Source of the DNA: Hexactinellida sp. DTS-2022
Taxonomy: Eukaryota > Porifera > Hexactinellida
NCBI GenBank assembly: GCA_028753945.1
Contig: JAPNXP010000014.1
Location: 4,836,001 to 4,900,000, forward strand
DNA length: 64,000 nucleotides
Direction: 5' to 3'
The translations under genes were made by a program, and so were the position numbers. The stretch's first letter is position 1. Each line of letters begins with the position of its first letter. This document shows positions 47,757 to 60,205 of the stretch, in pieces. The notes under the pieces were generated by a model. It did not search any database. It saw only the letters and a list, made by a program, of their open reading frames with translations, and was not told the origin of the DNA.

Positions 47757-50700
47757 TTAACCGATGTAAGATATTCGCTTATAGATCAATGTAGTACTGG
47801 TTCTACTGTAGCCACACTGGCATTTATATGTATTACCAGTTTGTGAGCCTATTATGAGCATCTTATTCCATATTCATTCTGTAATATAAACGGTTGATTG
47901 TCTACATCCCAAATAGATTTGTATTTCACTGGCTTAATTATCCTACTCTTTCAATATGCCTTAAATTTCTTAGCTGTAGATACAACGCAATTTAATTGAA
48001 ATAGCCACTTAAACATTTTTCATTTGTTTTCTTAGAAGATTACATAATATTCTTATTTTAAGTTAGTCAGTTGATGTGGCTCATTAGAATTAGCAATGAT
48101 TTTATTTGAATTTGCATTCCAGTAAATTGTGACTATCTCTTCCAGCAGAGCGAAAGCAAATGAACATATTTGGACAAATAATGCCACTAGGTTAATTTAA
48201 AATGTGTTGATGCAACATATTCTAACAGTATATTATTTGTTTCGATTAATTTGAAGATTTTTAGGAAATGGAGCATGGAGAATATTTCTGTTAATCTACT
48301 TCACTCATTCCATTTTTTCCTATAGTAGGACACTTTAAAAGGAATAGGATATTGAACAACTATTAATATTCACCCGGTGATTAGATTTTGTAGGATTAGC
48401 CAATTAATTAAAAGCACGTGCAAGCAAGTAATTGCAATACGTATTTACAACTGCAGTTAACTAATTTATTTCTTACCGTAATCTCCGCTTAATGGGACCA
48501 TACGTAGATTATGCCAAATTCCCAATTAGAAATTTAAGATTGAATTCCCTAATTTTAGTGAAGATTGATTGTAAGATTTTAATTCAAATCGAACCCATCT
48601 CTTATTGGATTGGGAGACCTTGGTTCCAGGCAGTTTGCCCCGATTAACCGAAAATATATTTGTTGTAAACAGTATATTGAGACATTTTGGTTGTTGGATT
48701 GTTTGATTGTTTGATTACTCATCTACTCACTACTAATATGTGGAGTCGGTACTTCACACACTACTCATCAGAATCTATTAGATACAACTAGGACTAGGTG
48801 TATGTGATTATTGTTTTCTTCCACATAAATCTTCGAAATCAATCCACGACGATTCTATACACGAATAAAACTGATCTCATGTGTCAAACAGATTAATTCG
48901 TGTATAAAATCGTCTGTATCGAAATGTCGGATTCCCAAAATCTGATATACGTAATATATTATAATCCATGCGCTCTATTTGGAGATAAGGTATTTTGTAT
49001 TTATTCGTTCAATGGTAGTAATCACATCGACTCAAGATAAGTTTTTGGGATATGTATACATATGTATGCCTTCCTAAAATACACCGAATCTCAAATATGA
49101 GTGTTAGACGAATTGTTTTTTGACAACCCAGGAATGTAACGCCATTAATTCGGATCCCCAATATTTTGTAGAACGATATCGAGTGACCCCTTGTTCGACT
49201 TGTTTCCTCAAACTGAGTTTAATTTATGCAAATATATTTAAGATCAATAACTCAAATTATCGACATTTTGCAATTTTGGTCTTATTTGGAATTAATTTTA
49301 GGTATTATTCTTTAAAGACTCTTGGGCTATATATAGTATAACATGATATAATTGATATTATATCCACCTTGAATGATGATGAATGCATTCTATGCTATCA
49401 TATTGTTTCAATTTATTAATAGTAATCAAGATGGGGGGAAACAATGCTAGGAATGGTTAGAGCAAACAATTATCTACACTGAGCCATTTTCCCTCATAAT
49501 ATCCATTAAGCGGCGCTCTGCTATTATATCTCTATAACCACTGACTCGCGTAGACACTTGCCGTGGCCACTGCTCATATCTTTCATTGATTTTATTATTT
49601 AGGATTATCATAATATTCAACATAAGCACATATCTCAATGAGATTTCGCAATTCCCTTACAGCAGCGATTCCCAACCTTTATCATCTGTAACAAATATCA
49701 AACATTCTGTGGGTTCCCATTGACAGTAATTTATTGTATATTATCACATTTGTATTTTCTTTAAATTGTTGTTCAACCACAATTGATGGATGTATTATTT
49801 CTACGAAGAAATGCACTTCTAATGATACTAAAATCAGCTTTGTATGAATTTTTCCAAATTGAAACTTCCAACCACCAGACTAATTTGATTTCTTGATAAT
49901 ATTACTAATTTGATAAAAAATTTCGAGATTTACCATAAATATCGAATAATTTTATCAATTACATATAGTAGGGTCAAAATCTAAGATTCAGTGACCAACC
50001 TCGGCATGTTAAGTTTTATGCCTGATTCTGATACTTTCGGGTATATCTCGCGATTTAAGCTCCCATGCCGATCTCGAAAATTTGGGCAAACTTGTTTATA
50101 GCGACAAATTCAAAGGGCCTCCGGCAATCATTTTGAAAAATTAGGGCCCCTCTGAAAATTTCATAAAGTGAGATTAGAGTGTTTTCGGACAGTATATACA
50201 AAAGTACTAGCTGCACTGAAAATTTCACTCAATCGGGACTATTCCATTAATGTAATATCTATTTTTAAAGGGATTTGAAGCAGATCTTATCCTATATACA
50301 TGCGTTAACCTTTTAACTGGCTATGTAGTATGTCTCCATGTAAATCTCGGTATAGACCTAAATTTAGCACTTTTAATTTACAAAAATTCAAAAATCCAGT
50401 CTATTGTCGTCAAAATTGTGATAAAAGTGGGTGAAAATAAACTATTATGGGTCAATTTCTCTTGCTTCGTCACCCCCATGTGAGATCCCCAGAAGAGTCA
50501 AAGCGCTAAATTTAGGTCTATTACCGACATTTACATGGAGATATACTACATAGCGAGTTAAAAGGTTATTGCATGTATATAGGATAAGATCTGCTTCAAA
50601 TCCCTTTACTTATTGTATACTGTTAAAAAACACTCTAATCTCAATTTATGAAATTTTCAGAGAGGGGCCTTAATTTTTCAAAATGATTGCCGGAGGCCCT

Positions 50701-51319
50701 TTGAATTTGTCGCTATAAACAAGTTCGCCCAAATTTTCGAGATCGGCATGGGAGCTTAAATCGCGAGATATACCCGAAGGTATCAGAATCAGGCATAAAA
50801 CTTAACTTGCCGAGGTTGGTCACGAAATCTTAGATTTTACTAATATTTGTATAAATATACTCAGATAGCTGAATGAGTCGAATGAGTGGTTACTTGATTG
50901 GGTAAGGACACAATTTGAGAATGGAATTTCTGACACATTCCTGATGCATTCCAGCGTGCTATGGAATTATGGTTATGTGATATATCAAATTATCGGGAAT
51001 TTACACCGAACTCGAATTCAACAATAAAAACGATTTTACTTTGATATTACATTATTCGATATTATTTGAACTAGTTTTTATGGGGGACATTTCCGGCGAA
51101 CACTATCGGACGTGGTAACTTGGCGAGCTGTCATGGCCGATATAGCACTCTTTCAATTGTCTCAATATCCAAAAAATGTTCGCACTACATCGAAAATTTT
51201 GGTGCTTTTATCAAAAAAATGAACAATGTTGAAATTTTCAGGCTATGCCGCTGCGCTATAAATCCAGGTATTTGGGATCTGTTTACAAATCTTGCATCTC
51301 AAATAGACTCTCACGTTAG
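47757..51319. other. Long gene-free region
   Basis: Divergent promoter space between PKC paralog 1 (-) and RBBP4/7 (+). Apart from the foldback element at 49976-50838 only AT-rich sequence and short uninformative frames (for example 49120-49341) are visible. Confidence 0.65.
49976..50838. mobile_element. Large foldback element (inverted repeat about 860 bp)
   Basis: Left arm from AAAATCTAAGATTC, right arm ending in AATCTTAGATTTT. The arms (about 395 and 335 bp) are near-identical inverses, e.g. CGGCATGTTAAGTTTTATGC with GCATAAAACTTAACTTGCCG and CTCCGGCAATCATTTTGAAA with TTTCAAAATGATTGCCGGAG. The unpaired centre is about 130 bp. The left arm has about 55 bp (near 50205-50265) not matched in the right. 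No open frame. Confidence 0.92.
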
Positions 51320-52630
<1,311 letters not shown>

Positions 52631-53104
52631 ATATAAACTGCCAGATTAGTATGCATAGGTTAGCTCACTTACGTCAGCTCTATTTCTACCTATAAATTAA
52701 CTGAATTAATTGATTGTTTCATTATATTCAGTGTTTTGATAACTAACGAGATTTAATTCTATCTCTGATCATTAAGTTCTTTAATTGATATTACATAAGT
52801 CATGTATCAAGTTAGTAAGTTATTGGGTATCTTCCTGTGTCATTATAGTAATATATATTATTATAAATATTATCATGCGTCATCTAATTATTTAATCGTT
52901 TGAACCGCCATATTTGGATATTATTAATGAAGCAAAATACACTAAGTTATTAGGGGATATATTATTATTTAAGTAATTACGCTTAAATATACGTAACTTA
53001 TGTGTAATTTGAGATTTAAGGATTATCGATTGAGAAATAGCTTTATAGAAAGTATCCTTATAATCAAATTTAATAGGATACGTTCTTTAAAAGTTATTGT
53101 TGCC
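52631..53104. other. Intergenic, no feature recognised
   Basis: AT-rich spacer between RBBP4/7 and the transporter gene. The transporter frame extends back to 53000 but without typical coding features. Confidence 0.6.
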
Positions 53105-54973
53105 ATGGCTACCGGTGATGAGATTAACCACGTTAAAATATGCGTTATTTTCGGACCCAAAATCCCACTCACTCAAAGACGCGGTATGTTCCTCTTGCTC
53201 GCAATATTCGCAATGCAAAGATTCTTCTATTACAACTGCAAAGCATTGTTATCCGAGATGCTAAGTTATGCAATGGGCGATTTTCATAATGAATACTCGT
53301 TTACTTTGGCCATTCAGGTCCCGCTTATTTTTTCATGTCTCGTTGGACTTTTCTTTGATAACTGGGGGTTTAGACGAGGTAGACTAGTGCTATTAAGCTT
53401 AGTTGCTTATATTATTTCTAGTTTGTCTTTATTAATTGGTACCGGATTGGTGTTCTATTGTTTTCAATCACAAGGTTATGTTAACATAAATGAGATGCCA
53501 ATTGTTTTTATTCATTTGATTCGGGTTTTCTTGTTACTCAGTTTGATACTATTTGTAATCGCTACGGTTATTTTCCAGCCTATTTCATTGGTATATGGAC
53601 TGGATCTTATGTATGATGCTCCTCAAGTAGCTAGCTTACTCTACTTAGCTTTAAGCTATCTCGCTTTCAACTTTGGAAACATGTTTGCCTATCTACCATT
53701 CGTCTCATTTAAACCTGAAGTGAATATCTATCATGCCATTATCATGTTTGTAGTTATGTTAATCGCTGGAATAATGTTTTCTGTTGGCAGGTACATCCAA
53801 TGGCTAGACGATTTGATTGTAGTTAAATCTGAGTACTCATTCTGTTTAGGTATTGGTGTTTTTTGCCAGGCATTCGCTCGGTTAATTACATGCAAAAAGC
53901 GTGGGATACCGAATAATAAATCCTTTCTCCATCTTGCCAATAAAAGATTTGGTGGTTCATTTGATTCCAACTTAGTTTTGATGGTAGAGTCAATGACCTT
54001 TTTAAATATTAGTTTATTTTTGCTACTCCCGTTTTTCGGATTATATTTCGCAGATTTAGTGCTATTTTCTCAACAATCAAACGTGCTGTTTCTACCTGGC
54101 ATTGTGGATTATGAAAACATGACTTGCCATAAAGGTCATATAGAATATACGTTTATTTCCTCATTAGAATTCGTCGGATCGCTAACCATTATACTTTTCC
54201 TTCCTTTATTCGAATTCGTATTTTACGATGTAACCTTCGGTTACAAGAAAGACAAATTGCCTTGGTTTGTTCGTTGTTTTTCGAGTAAATTCAAATGTCT
54301 TCGAGTATTTCGAAGTAATATAATTCAAATACGGATTCGAATCTGCACCTATTTCTCTAGTGTTGATACTATAATGAAGAGAATGTACTGGGGCCTTTCG
54401 TTTGCTATTCTCGGTGTATGCGCATCTTTGATTGTAGAGTTATACCAAATACAGTCTAAAAAAGTTAACGTGACTTGTAATATTGGTAATTCTACAGGTC
54501 ATGATTATGTGAGTCATGTGTCCGTGTTTTCTCAAATACCGCAATACATCTTTTTAGCAATATTCGAATGCTATACAATGGTTGGATCTTTCCAATTTAT
54601 ATTCGGTCAATGTAGTAATTATTTCGGGAGTTCTATGAAAGGGTTTTTCTTTGGTTTATTCTATAGTTATTTGGCTTTAAGTGAAACATTTTTCGCTGGT
54701 ATTTTCTGGGTAATTGAGTCAATGTGTAAAGGCAAGGATTGCGAGCACTGTTACACACACAATAGCCATTGTACTAACTATAATAACCTAACGAAAACAT
54801 GGATAATGTGGGTAGTACTATTAGTTCTGTTAATTGTCCTAGTTATCCTATATTTCTTCATTGTACACTATCGACATTGGAAGTACAGTAGAGCTGCAGA
54901 CCAGTTTGAACAAGAGCTAGATGATGATGAGAGAAATCTTAGAAGACATCTTTTAGTAAATAAAATACTATGA
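53105..54973 (+). CDS. POT/SLC15-like proton-coupled transporter (MFS)
   Basis: Intronless, 622 residues from the ATG of MATGDEINHVK; an in-frame ATG at 53000 is possible. About 11-12 hydrophobic spans. Early segment FAMQRFFYYNCKALLSEM resembles the ERF.YYG.. helix 1 of POT transporters. VGLFFDNWGFRRGRLVLL resembles the ADSWLGKFKTI loop. A cytosolic loop with NNKSFLHLANKRFGG leads to FLLLPFFGLYFADLV and QQSN, at the position of the DQQGS segment. Toward the end, GSSMKGFFFGLFYSYLALSE matches the late POT helix (SNMKSVLQ). The EXXER proton-coupling motif and the canonical PTR2 signatures are not well kept, so the substrate (di/tripeptide or other) is open. Confidence 0.65.
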   Translation: MATGDEINHVKICVIFGPKIPLTQRRGMFLLLAIFAMQRFFYYNCKALLSEMLSYAMGDFHNEYSFTLAIQVPLIFSCLVGLFFDNWGFRRGRLVLLSLVAYIISSLSLLIGTGLVFYCFQSQGYVNINEMPIVFIHLIRVFLLLSLILFVIATVIFQPISLVYGLDLMYDAPQVASLLYLALSYLAFNFGNMFAYLPFVSFKPEVNIYHAIIMFVVMLIAGIMFSVGRYIQWLDDLIVVKSEYSFCLGIGVFCQAFARLITCKKRGIPNNKSFLHLANKRFGGSFDSNLVLMVESMTFLNISLFLLLPFFGLYFADLVLFSQQSNVLFLPGIVDYENMTCHKGHIEYTFISSLEFVGSLTIILFLPLFEFVFYDVTFGYKKDKLPWFVRCFSSKFKCLRVFRSNIIQIRIRICTYFSSVDTIMKRMYWGLSFAILGVCASLIVELYQIQSKKVNVTCNIGNSTGHDYVSHVSVFSQIPQYIFLAIFECYTMVGSFQFIFGQCSNYFGSSMKGFFFGLFYSYLALSETFFAGIFWVIESMCKGKDCEHCYTHNSHCTNYNNLTKTWIMWVVLLVLLIVLVILYFFIVHYRHWKYSRAADQFEQELDDDERNLRRHLLVNKIL

Positions 54974-55030
54974 AACGCTGGACTTTAAACTATGAACTAA
55001 ATACCCGTATATACAGTAATTAGGCTCACT

Positions 55031-55146
55031 TATATTTCGGCCAACACCTTTTATAAATCCCGGCTTCGCAAAAGTGAATTTGGTTGTTTAAAAAACCTTG
55101 CCTATGCCCGAAAAGAAAAGGTTAGAAAAGGTGTTGGCCGATATAT
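55031..55146. repeat. Family G inverted-repeat element (best copy)
   Basis: TATATTTCGGCCAACACCTT at left, AAGGTGTTGGCCGATATA at right. Internal AATCCCGGCTTCGCAAAAGT. Between the transporter and Paip1-like genes. Confidence 0.82.
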
Positions 55147-55269
55147 GAGCAATATTTTTGTATAATTTGTTTTTATTTACCTGTGTCAAATGGTTTATTA
55201 TTGTAAATCCATAGACTATTAGTCTATACAAATTTGTTAATAGTATAAATAATACAATTAGCACTCAGT

Positions 55270-56292
55270 ATGAATTCGCAAAGCATAGAAAACACAGATT
55301 ATTTCAACCCAAAGAAAGAACTTAATCCGCAGGCTATAGAATTCATACCCAAAGCTCACCAAATGCAACAGCAAGTTTCCAATACTCACGAACAGGAGAC
55401 ACAGCTGCAGAAATTCCTTGAAGCGTATCAGGTCGCACTCAGTATTATCTGTTTATTCCCGCAAGATCTGAAAAAGCACTTTCATTCTATAGAAACTGCA
55501 TTTAAAGGTGCGATAAGATTTAATATCGTGTTGACAAAACCCATTATAGAAGATTTGGTGAAAATGAATATAGAACAAGCCATCAAGCATAGGAATTACT
55601 CAAAACTGAGTTCTAAATTCTGTTATCATTTAGATGCGTTGTTATACGAACACCCAAGTGCCACTCGTACTAATCTCCTAGCTGAAGAAATGTCTATTGT
55701 GTACATGTATAAGAAATTTATAAACTTGATAACAGAGCTGTATTTTGAGGAAGAATTAGCCACACAAGATTATCTAAATTTTTGTTGTGTCATCAGTGAT
55801 TATTTTGTGACTGCGAAAAATAGGAATCAACAACCTTATCCGTTTCTAGGACAAGCTTTAGTGCGACTTTTATTCGAACTTTTCAGCTCCAATAATACAT
55901 TAGAAAATCTGCAGTTTGTATATGAACGTTTTGAGTTCTCTTTCAATACTCTTATATTGTCTGAGGAGTATAACAAGGAACATTTGTACAAGCTCAAAAC
56001 TCTCGTTGAGTCGAAACGTACAGTTGAAGATAGAGAAAGTGAACCGTATAAACTACTAACCAAGATCCTTGATATGATTATAACAATCGAATTCAACCAT
56101 AATATTATACATTCCACTACGGATAATGAGTTGCTATGTGAGAACACACTTGATGAGATAACTGAAAAGCAAGAAGACAAGCCGGTGTGTAGCGAGGAAG
56201 AATGGGACGATTTTCTTGACCAATTCGGTGATCCCGTTTGTGACCCTCCAGAGCTCTCTCACTTAGAGGGACCTTGTCAATCCCACACTTAA
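55270..56292 (+). CDS. Paip1-like protein: PAM2 motif and MIF4G-type domain
   Basis: Intronless, 340 residues. The N-terminus carries a PAM2 motif, LNPQAIEFIPKAH (residues 18-30), the peptide that binds the MLLE domain of poly(A)-binding protein. Residues about 70-235 are all-helical, with IEDLVKMNIEQAIKHRNYSK, KFCYHLDALLYEH, FINLITELYFEEEL and QALVRLLFELFSSNNTLENL, which follow the MIF4G fold and resemble LCNYLSHHL, FLGELYLNLEI and LRELLNALFSNP of human PAIP1. The C-terminus is acidic (CSEEEWDDFLDQFGD), as the PAM1 region of PAIP1 is. It likely bridges PABP with eIF4A/eIF3 to stimulate translation; that role is family inference. MIF4GD/SLIP1 or another PAM2 protein is the alternative. Confidence 0.7.
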   Translation: MNSQSIENTDYFNPKKELNPQAIEFIPKAHQMQQQVSNTHEQETQLQKFLEAYQVALSIICLFPQDLKKHFHSIETAFKGAIRFNIVLTKPIIEDLVKMNIEQAIKHRNYSKLSSKFCYHLDALLYEHPSATRTNLLAEEMSIVYMYKKFINLITELYFEEELATQDYLNFCCVISDYFVTAKNRNQQPYPFLGQALVRLLFELFSSNNTLENLQFVYERFEFSFNTLILSEEYNKEHLYKLKTLVESKRTVEDRESEPYKLLTKILDMIITIEFNHNIIHSTTDNELLCENTLDEITEKQEDKPVCSEEEWDDFLDQFGDPVCDPPELSHLEGPCQSHT

Positions 56293-57051
56293 TTAATTAC
56301 CATTAGTATATCTACAGTGTTTCTTTTTGCAGGATTAAAAGTAGGAATTTGATGTAGATAGGAGAGTTCAGTTATTCATTATTGTTAAATTAGCAGCTTG
56401 ATTAGTGCCACGTTACAGAGTTGAACAGATCCATGTACGCTTCATCTCACTTGCAGATTCCAGTATATATATATATAATCTCTTGTACTTAATTGAGTAA
56501 TCAGGCTGTATTTAAATATATTATCTATGAAACACTCATTTAGATTCAGGAGTCAACGATTGTTACTTTATTTTCTTGAGTTTATTGTTCTGAGTTTATC
56601 AATTGGTTATGGTGTATTTAAGGGGGACTATTTAGGCGTGATAAATTTAAAATAACCAAAGATTAAATGATTTTCTCGCATTTACATGTAACGTTAAGTA
56701 ACGAAAATACCAGATAATTATACACCCCCTCCTTATGTCACGCTTTTTCTACCATTTTGTAATACAAAAGGATGGTCTGTCACACATTTTAAGGTAATAA
56801 ATAAATTTAGATATCGAAATTTTTGGAAATCTCGAACTTGTTGGTTGCGAATATTGGCATTTATATAAATTAGTTTTCAGTTTCGAGAATACTGTTCTAA
56901 TACAATCGGCTTAAAGTGATTAACATGTGATCTCTAGTATTAAATGTTTCTATTAGTTTTGACAAAATATCAATTTTGGAGCGAGCAAGCGAGTCAAATT
57001 TTCCCTTTAATTATATTTATCCATGGTTGATTAATAGACTTTCTGTTAATA
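56293..57051. other. Intergenic, no feature recognised
   Basis: AT-rich, with no repeats or genes recognised; it precedes CLYBL. Confidence 0.6.
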
Positions 57052-58017
57052 ATGATTTCAAGACTTTTGAAGAATAAATTTTTCTTTAATTTTAACTTAC
57101 AACCATTGAGCTCGTCCTCTCACAACACATATTCTCCCAGACTTAGACCGAGAAGATCCTTACTGTATGTCCCCGGGGATAGTGAGCGGAAACTCGCAAA
57201 GGTTTTGAAATTGAACGCAGATTGTGTTTGCTTAGATTTAGAAGACGGCGTAGCTTTTTCCCGAAAAGCAGAGGCAAGGCAATTGATCCCAAAATTCTTA
57301 GAAAATCATAAGCAAAGTTTGAAAAATGAAATTGCTGTTCGAGTAAACTCGTATGAATCTGAATTAGTTGCTGAAGACACTAAGGCTATTTTGAATGGGA
57401 AAGTACTCCCAGATTCAATTGTTTTACCGAAAATCGAATCCAAACAAGAGATAACACACTTTTCTAATCTAGTACGAGAAATTAAAGGCAATGAATTTTG
57501 TATTCCAATCATGATCCTAATCGAGAGCCCAATTGGTTTAATAAATATACGCGAAATATTCGAAACAGCTGTTGGTTTAATATCCGGGGTTAAGTTGACT
57601 GGTGTAATATTCGGATCAGATGACTACCTAGCTCGCTTAGGCGCAGTTAGAACTGAATCCAGACAGGAGCTGGCTTATGCCAGACAGCATATCGTGACTC
57701 ACGCCTCTGCATTCGGTTTACAAGCTATTGACATTGTACACATTAACTACACGGATCTAGATTCCCTGCGAGTAGAGGGGAAGGAAGGCGCCGAAATGGG
57801 GTACTCTGGAAAACAGATAATTCATCCAACTCAGATCGATATAGTGCACCAGGTGTTCGCACCTGCACCACACGAGATTGAATGGGCGAAAGGATTACTC
57901 ATTGCTTATGAGGAACACCAGAAATCAGGAAAAGGTGCATTTACTTACATGGGACGAATGATAGATCGTCCTTTATTCCTACAAGCGCAGAATGTTATAG
58001 CTAAATCAATTGGGTAG
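57052..58017 (+). CDS. CLYBL: CLYBL, citramalyl-CoA lyase (mitochondrial)
   Basis: Cleaves (S)-citramalyl-CoA to acetyl-CoA and pyruvate in the C5-dicarboxylate (itaconate) detoxification route that also protects vitamin B12. Intronless, 321 residues. The first 35 residues are basic, Ser-rich and lack acidic residues (MISRLLKNKFFFNFNLQPL), a likely mitochondrial presequence. The TIM-barrel HpcH/HpaI family core: RRSLLYVPGDSERKLAKVL, CVCLDLEDGVAFSRKAEAR, VRVNSYESEL, DSIVLPKIESKQE, PIMILIESPIGLINIREI and GVIFGSDDYLARLGAVRT with its metal-binding acids. Then ELAYARQHIVTHASAFGLQA, GYSGKQIIHPTQIDIVHQVF and AFTYMGRMIDRPLF. Length and motifs match human CLYBL (340). Confidence 0.95.
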   Translation: MISRLLKNKFFFNFNLQPLSSSSHNTYSPRLRPRRSLLYVPGDSERKLAKVLKLNADCVCLDLEDGVAFSRKAEARQLIPKFLENHKQSLKNEIAVRVNSYESELVAEDTKAILNGKVLPDSIVLPKIESKQEITHFSNLVREIKGNEFCIPIMILIESPIGLINIREIFETAVGLISGVKLTGVIFGSDDYLARLGAVRTESRQELAYARQHIVTHASAFGLQAIDIVHINYTDLDSLRVEGKEGAEMGYSGKQIIHPTQIDIVHQVFAPAPHEIEWAKGLLIAYEEHQKSGKGAFTYMGRMIDRPLFLQAQNVIAKSIG

Positions 58018-58168
58018 ATTTAATTATTGTGGCAATTAATTAATACAGTTAATTACAACTTACATACTAATTACATGACCTAATAAATAACACACAAAAT
58101 TTTTCAAATTGTAAAGAAAGGAAAATAAGTTTGGGCATGGAATAACTACGGAACTAATTAGTTGGGAA

Positions 58169-60205
58169 TTATTTTAGAATTTCCTCCGAAGTGAATTCGA
58201 ATCCATTAAACATCTCTTGGTCTATCACAAGAATGTTAGCTGGATTTATTCTAGTTATTTTAGTCGAGGCTCTGGTGTATTCTCTGTCGAAATATAAATC
58301 TGATTTCCTGCTTGTAACTTTCGGTACAAAACTTGGTTGTAACTCCCGCTTTTCAGCTTTAATCCAATCAAAGTTGGAGAAAAACCCGTGTGCTCTAAAC
58401 CCCGTCTCGCCTAGCTTGGTATCAACTCCCAATCTCTCAGCTGGGTTCTTCTTTAACAGCTGGGAAACAAGGTCGATTGATGGTTTGCTAAGGAAGGGAG
58501 GAAAAGTTGGGTTTCTGGTTAGTAGATTCTGCATAATAACTTCGTCAGTTCGGCCGTAGAACGGAGGGCGACCCACTAACATTTCGTAGAAAAGCGCGCC
58601 CATACTCCAGATATCAACAGCTGTGTCATACGGCTTCCTGGCTACGATTTCGGGCGCCATATAATCGAGTGTTCCGCAGAATGACGTGGTGCTAGATTTC
58701 GCGTGGTAAATCCCTTCTTTGCAGAGGCCGAAATCGGCGAGTTTAACATGTCCCTCTATGTCTAGCAGTACGTTATCCGGTTTTAGATCTCTGAATACGA
58801 TTCCCTGGCGGTGTAGATAAAACAATCCGAACGAAATTTCTGCTAAATAAAGCCTACTTCTTGGCTCGGGGAAATTAGTGTTTTGAATCAAGTGGAACAG
58901 TAGATCTCCTCCACAGAGGAACTCCATGACAATGTACACATTCTCTTCGTCTTGAAACGAAGCCTTTAAGCATGTCATAAACGAAGGCTTTTCGTCCATA
59001 CAGAGAATTCGCTGTTCTATCATAATACAGTCAACTGCATCATACTCGAATATTAGATCTTTGTGCATTATTTTCATTGCGAAAATCTTTTCTGGTTTCC
59101 TCTTGTATTCCACCATTATAACTTTACCGAACGCGCCTCTGCCCAACAGTTCTATTCGCTCGAAATCATCCACACTCAACGCGTTAATGAGCGAATACGA
59201 ATCCTTTCTTCGGTTTCTCGCTTTCTCAAATCGCGATCTGTTCTTTTCGCGAATAGTTTCGTACTCTTTCATAATGCGCTCTTTCTCTCCTTCGTCTGCC
59301 TCTGAGAGACTTCTCTGGTTCATAAAGTTAGCCGAAGTAGGGTTGATTAGCGCGAACCAAATATCCTCACCTTTCTCCAACCTCTTCAACTCATCAATAC
59401 TGAACGACATACCACCAATGTTGTCGCTTTTGAATGCATTGTCGTAATCCCACATCCATATTTCCAAACGTCCGTCAATAGAAGGATTAAATGGAATCTC
59501 AAAACTCTCATCAAATGTAGGATTTAGAGTTTTTTTATGAATTTTAGTTTGGTGTTTGATGATGGTTTTACCTTTGGCGTCTTTTAGTTTTATTTTACAA
59601 TAGGGATCTGATAAACCATTTGAATCGGCTGCCATTAAATTTTTTCCGTTTTTTATGTCAACATAGATGCTGCCTTTCTTTTCTGTATCCATGTGACAGA
59701 GAATATTCAACAATAGTTGACCGTATTTCTCATTACTGGCTGTTCCACACAAGTTAGCAACGAATTCGCGGCAATAAGAATGCACATTCATACCACATAC
59801 CTTACCCTGGCATTGGAAACCCTGTCTGTACAAACCGTACAGCATCTGACCACAATGATCGCAAAAAGTGAACTTTGAGTAAGTCGCGATTTTAAAATCA
59901 TGTCGCTTTACGTCAGGACGCTCGGCTACCATTTCAAACTTTGGGCATTTGAAGGCAACCAAATCTACACAATGTTTGTGTATTGCATAGCTACAGCGTA
60001 GGCAGTGGAATCCTTGTTTTCCCAGTCCGTAAATGAACTGGTGGCAATGTGCACAGTAGGTTGGCTGTTTGAAGAAATGCAGCTCGAATAAATGGTTCCT
60101 TATCTGGACACGCTTCTTCTCACGCACAGCAATATGCTTTTGCCGTCTGTCGATAAATCCTGACTCATCTGGGAAAGAACTAACTTTTGCTAACTTTTCA
60201 GCCAT
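58169..60205 (-). CDS. Protein kinase C, conventional layout, paralog 2
   Basis: Intronless, 678 residues, the same order as paralog 1. Basic pseudosubstrate-like stretch RRQKHIAVREKKRVQIR; C1A HLFELHFFKQPTYCAHCHQF; C1B YSKFTFCDHCGQMLYGLYRQ. C2 has SNGLSDPYCKI and loop 3 with WMWDYDNAFKSDNIGG, so the Ca-ligand Asp residues are kept, unlike paralog 1. Kinase: LLGRGAFGKVIM, FAMKIM, FRDLKPDNVL, DFGLCKEG, activation loop SFCGTLDYMAPE. The tail hydrophobic motif FNGFEFTSEE again has Glu at the phosphosite. Typical Ca/DAG-activated PKC with an atypical-PKC-like hydrophobic motif. Similar length, shared N-terminal MASS/MAEK plus REKKRV suggest an old duplication; the two lie 10.4 kb apart with four genes between. 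Confidence 0.95.
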   Translation of the reverse strand: MAEKLAKVSSFPDESGFIDRRQKHIAVREKKRVQIRNHLFELHFFKQPTYCAHCHQFIYGLGKQGFHCLRCSYAIHKHCVDLVAFKCPKFEMVAERPDVKRHDFKIATYSKFTFCDHCGQMLYGLYRQGFQCQGKVCGMNVHSYCREFVANLCGTASNEKYGQLLLNILCHMDTEKKGSIYVDIKNGKNLMAADSNGLSDPYCKIKLKDAKGKTIIKHQTKIHKKTLNPTFDESFEIPFNPSIDGRLEIWMWDYDNAFKSDNIGGMSFSIDELKRLEKGEDIWFALINPTSANFMNQRSLSEADEGEKERIMKEYETIREKNRSRFEKARNRRKDSYSLINALSVDDFERIELLGRGAFGKVIMVEYKRKPEKIFAMKIMHKDLIFEYDAVDCIMIEQRILCMDEKPSFMTCLKASFQDEENVYIVMEFLCGGDLLFHLIQNTNFPEPRSRLYLAEISFGLFYLHRQGIVFRDLKPDNVLLDIEGHVKLADFGLCKEGIYHAKSSTTSFCGTLDYMAPEIVARKPYDTAVDIWSMGALFYEMLVGRPPFYGRTDEVIMQNLLTRNPTFPPFLSKPSIDLVSQLLKKNPAERLGVDTKLGETGFRAHGFFSNFDWIKAEKRELQPSFVPKVTSRKSDLYFDREYTRASTKITRINPANILVIDQEMFNGFEFTSEEILK

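Noticed and set aside
49120-49341. 73-codon frame in the long gene-free region
   Set aside because: AT-rich, no domain, no neighbouring splice context.
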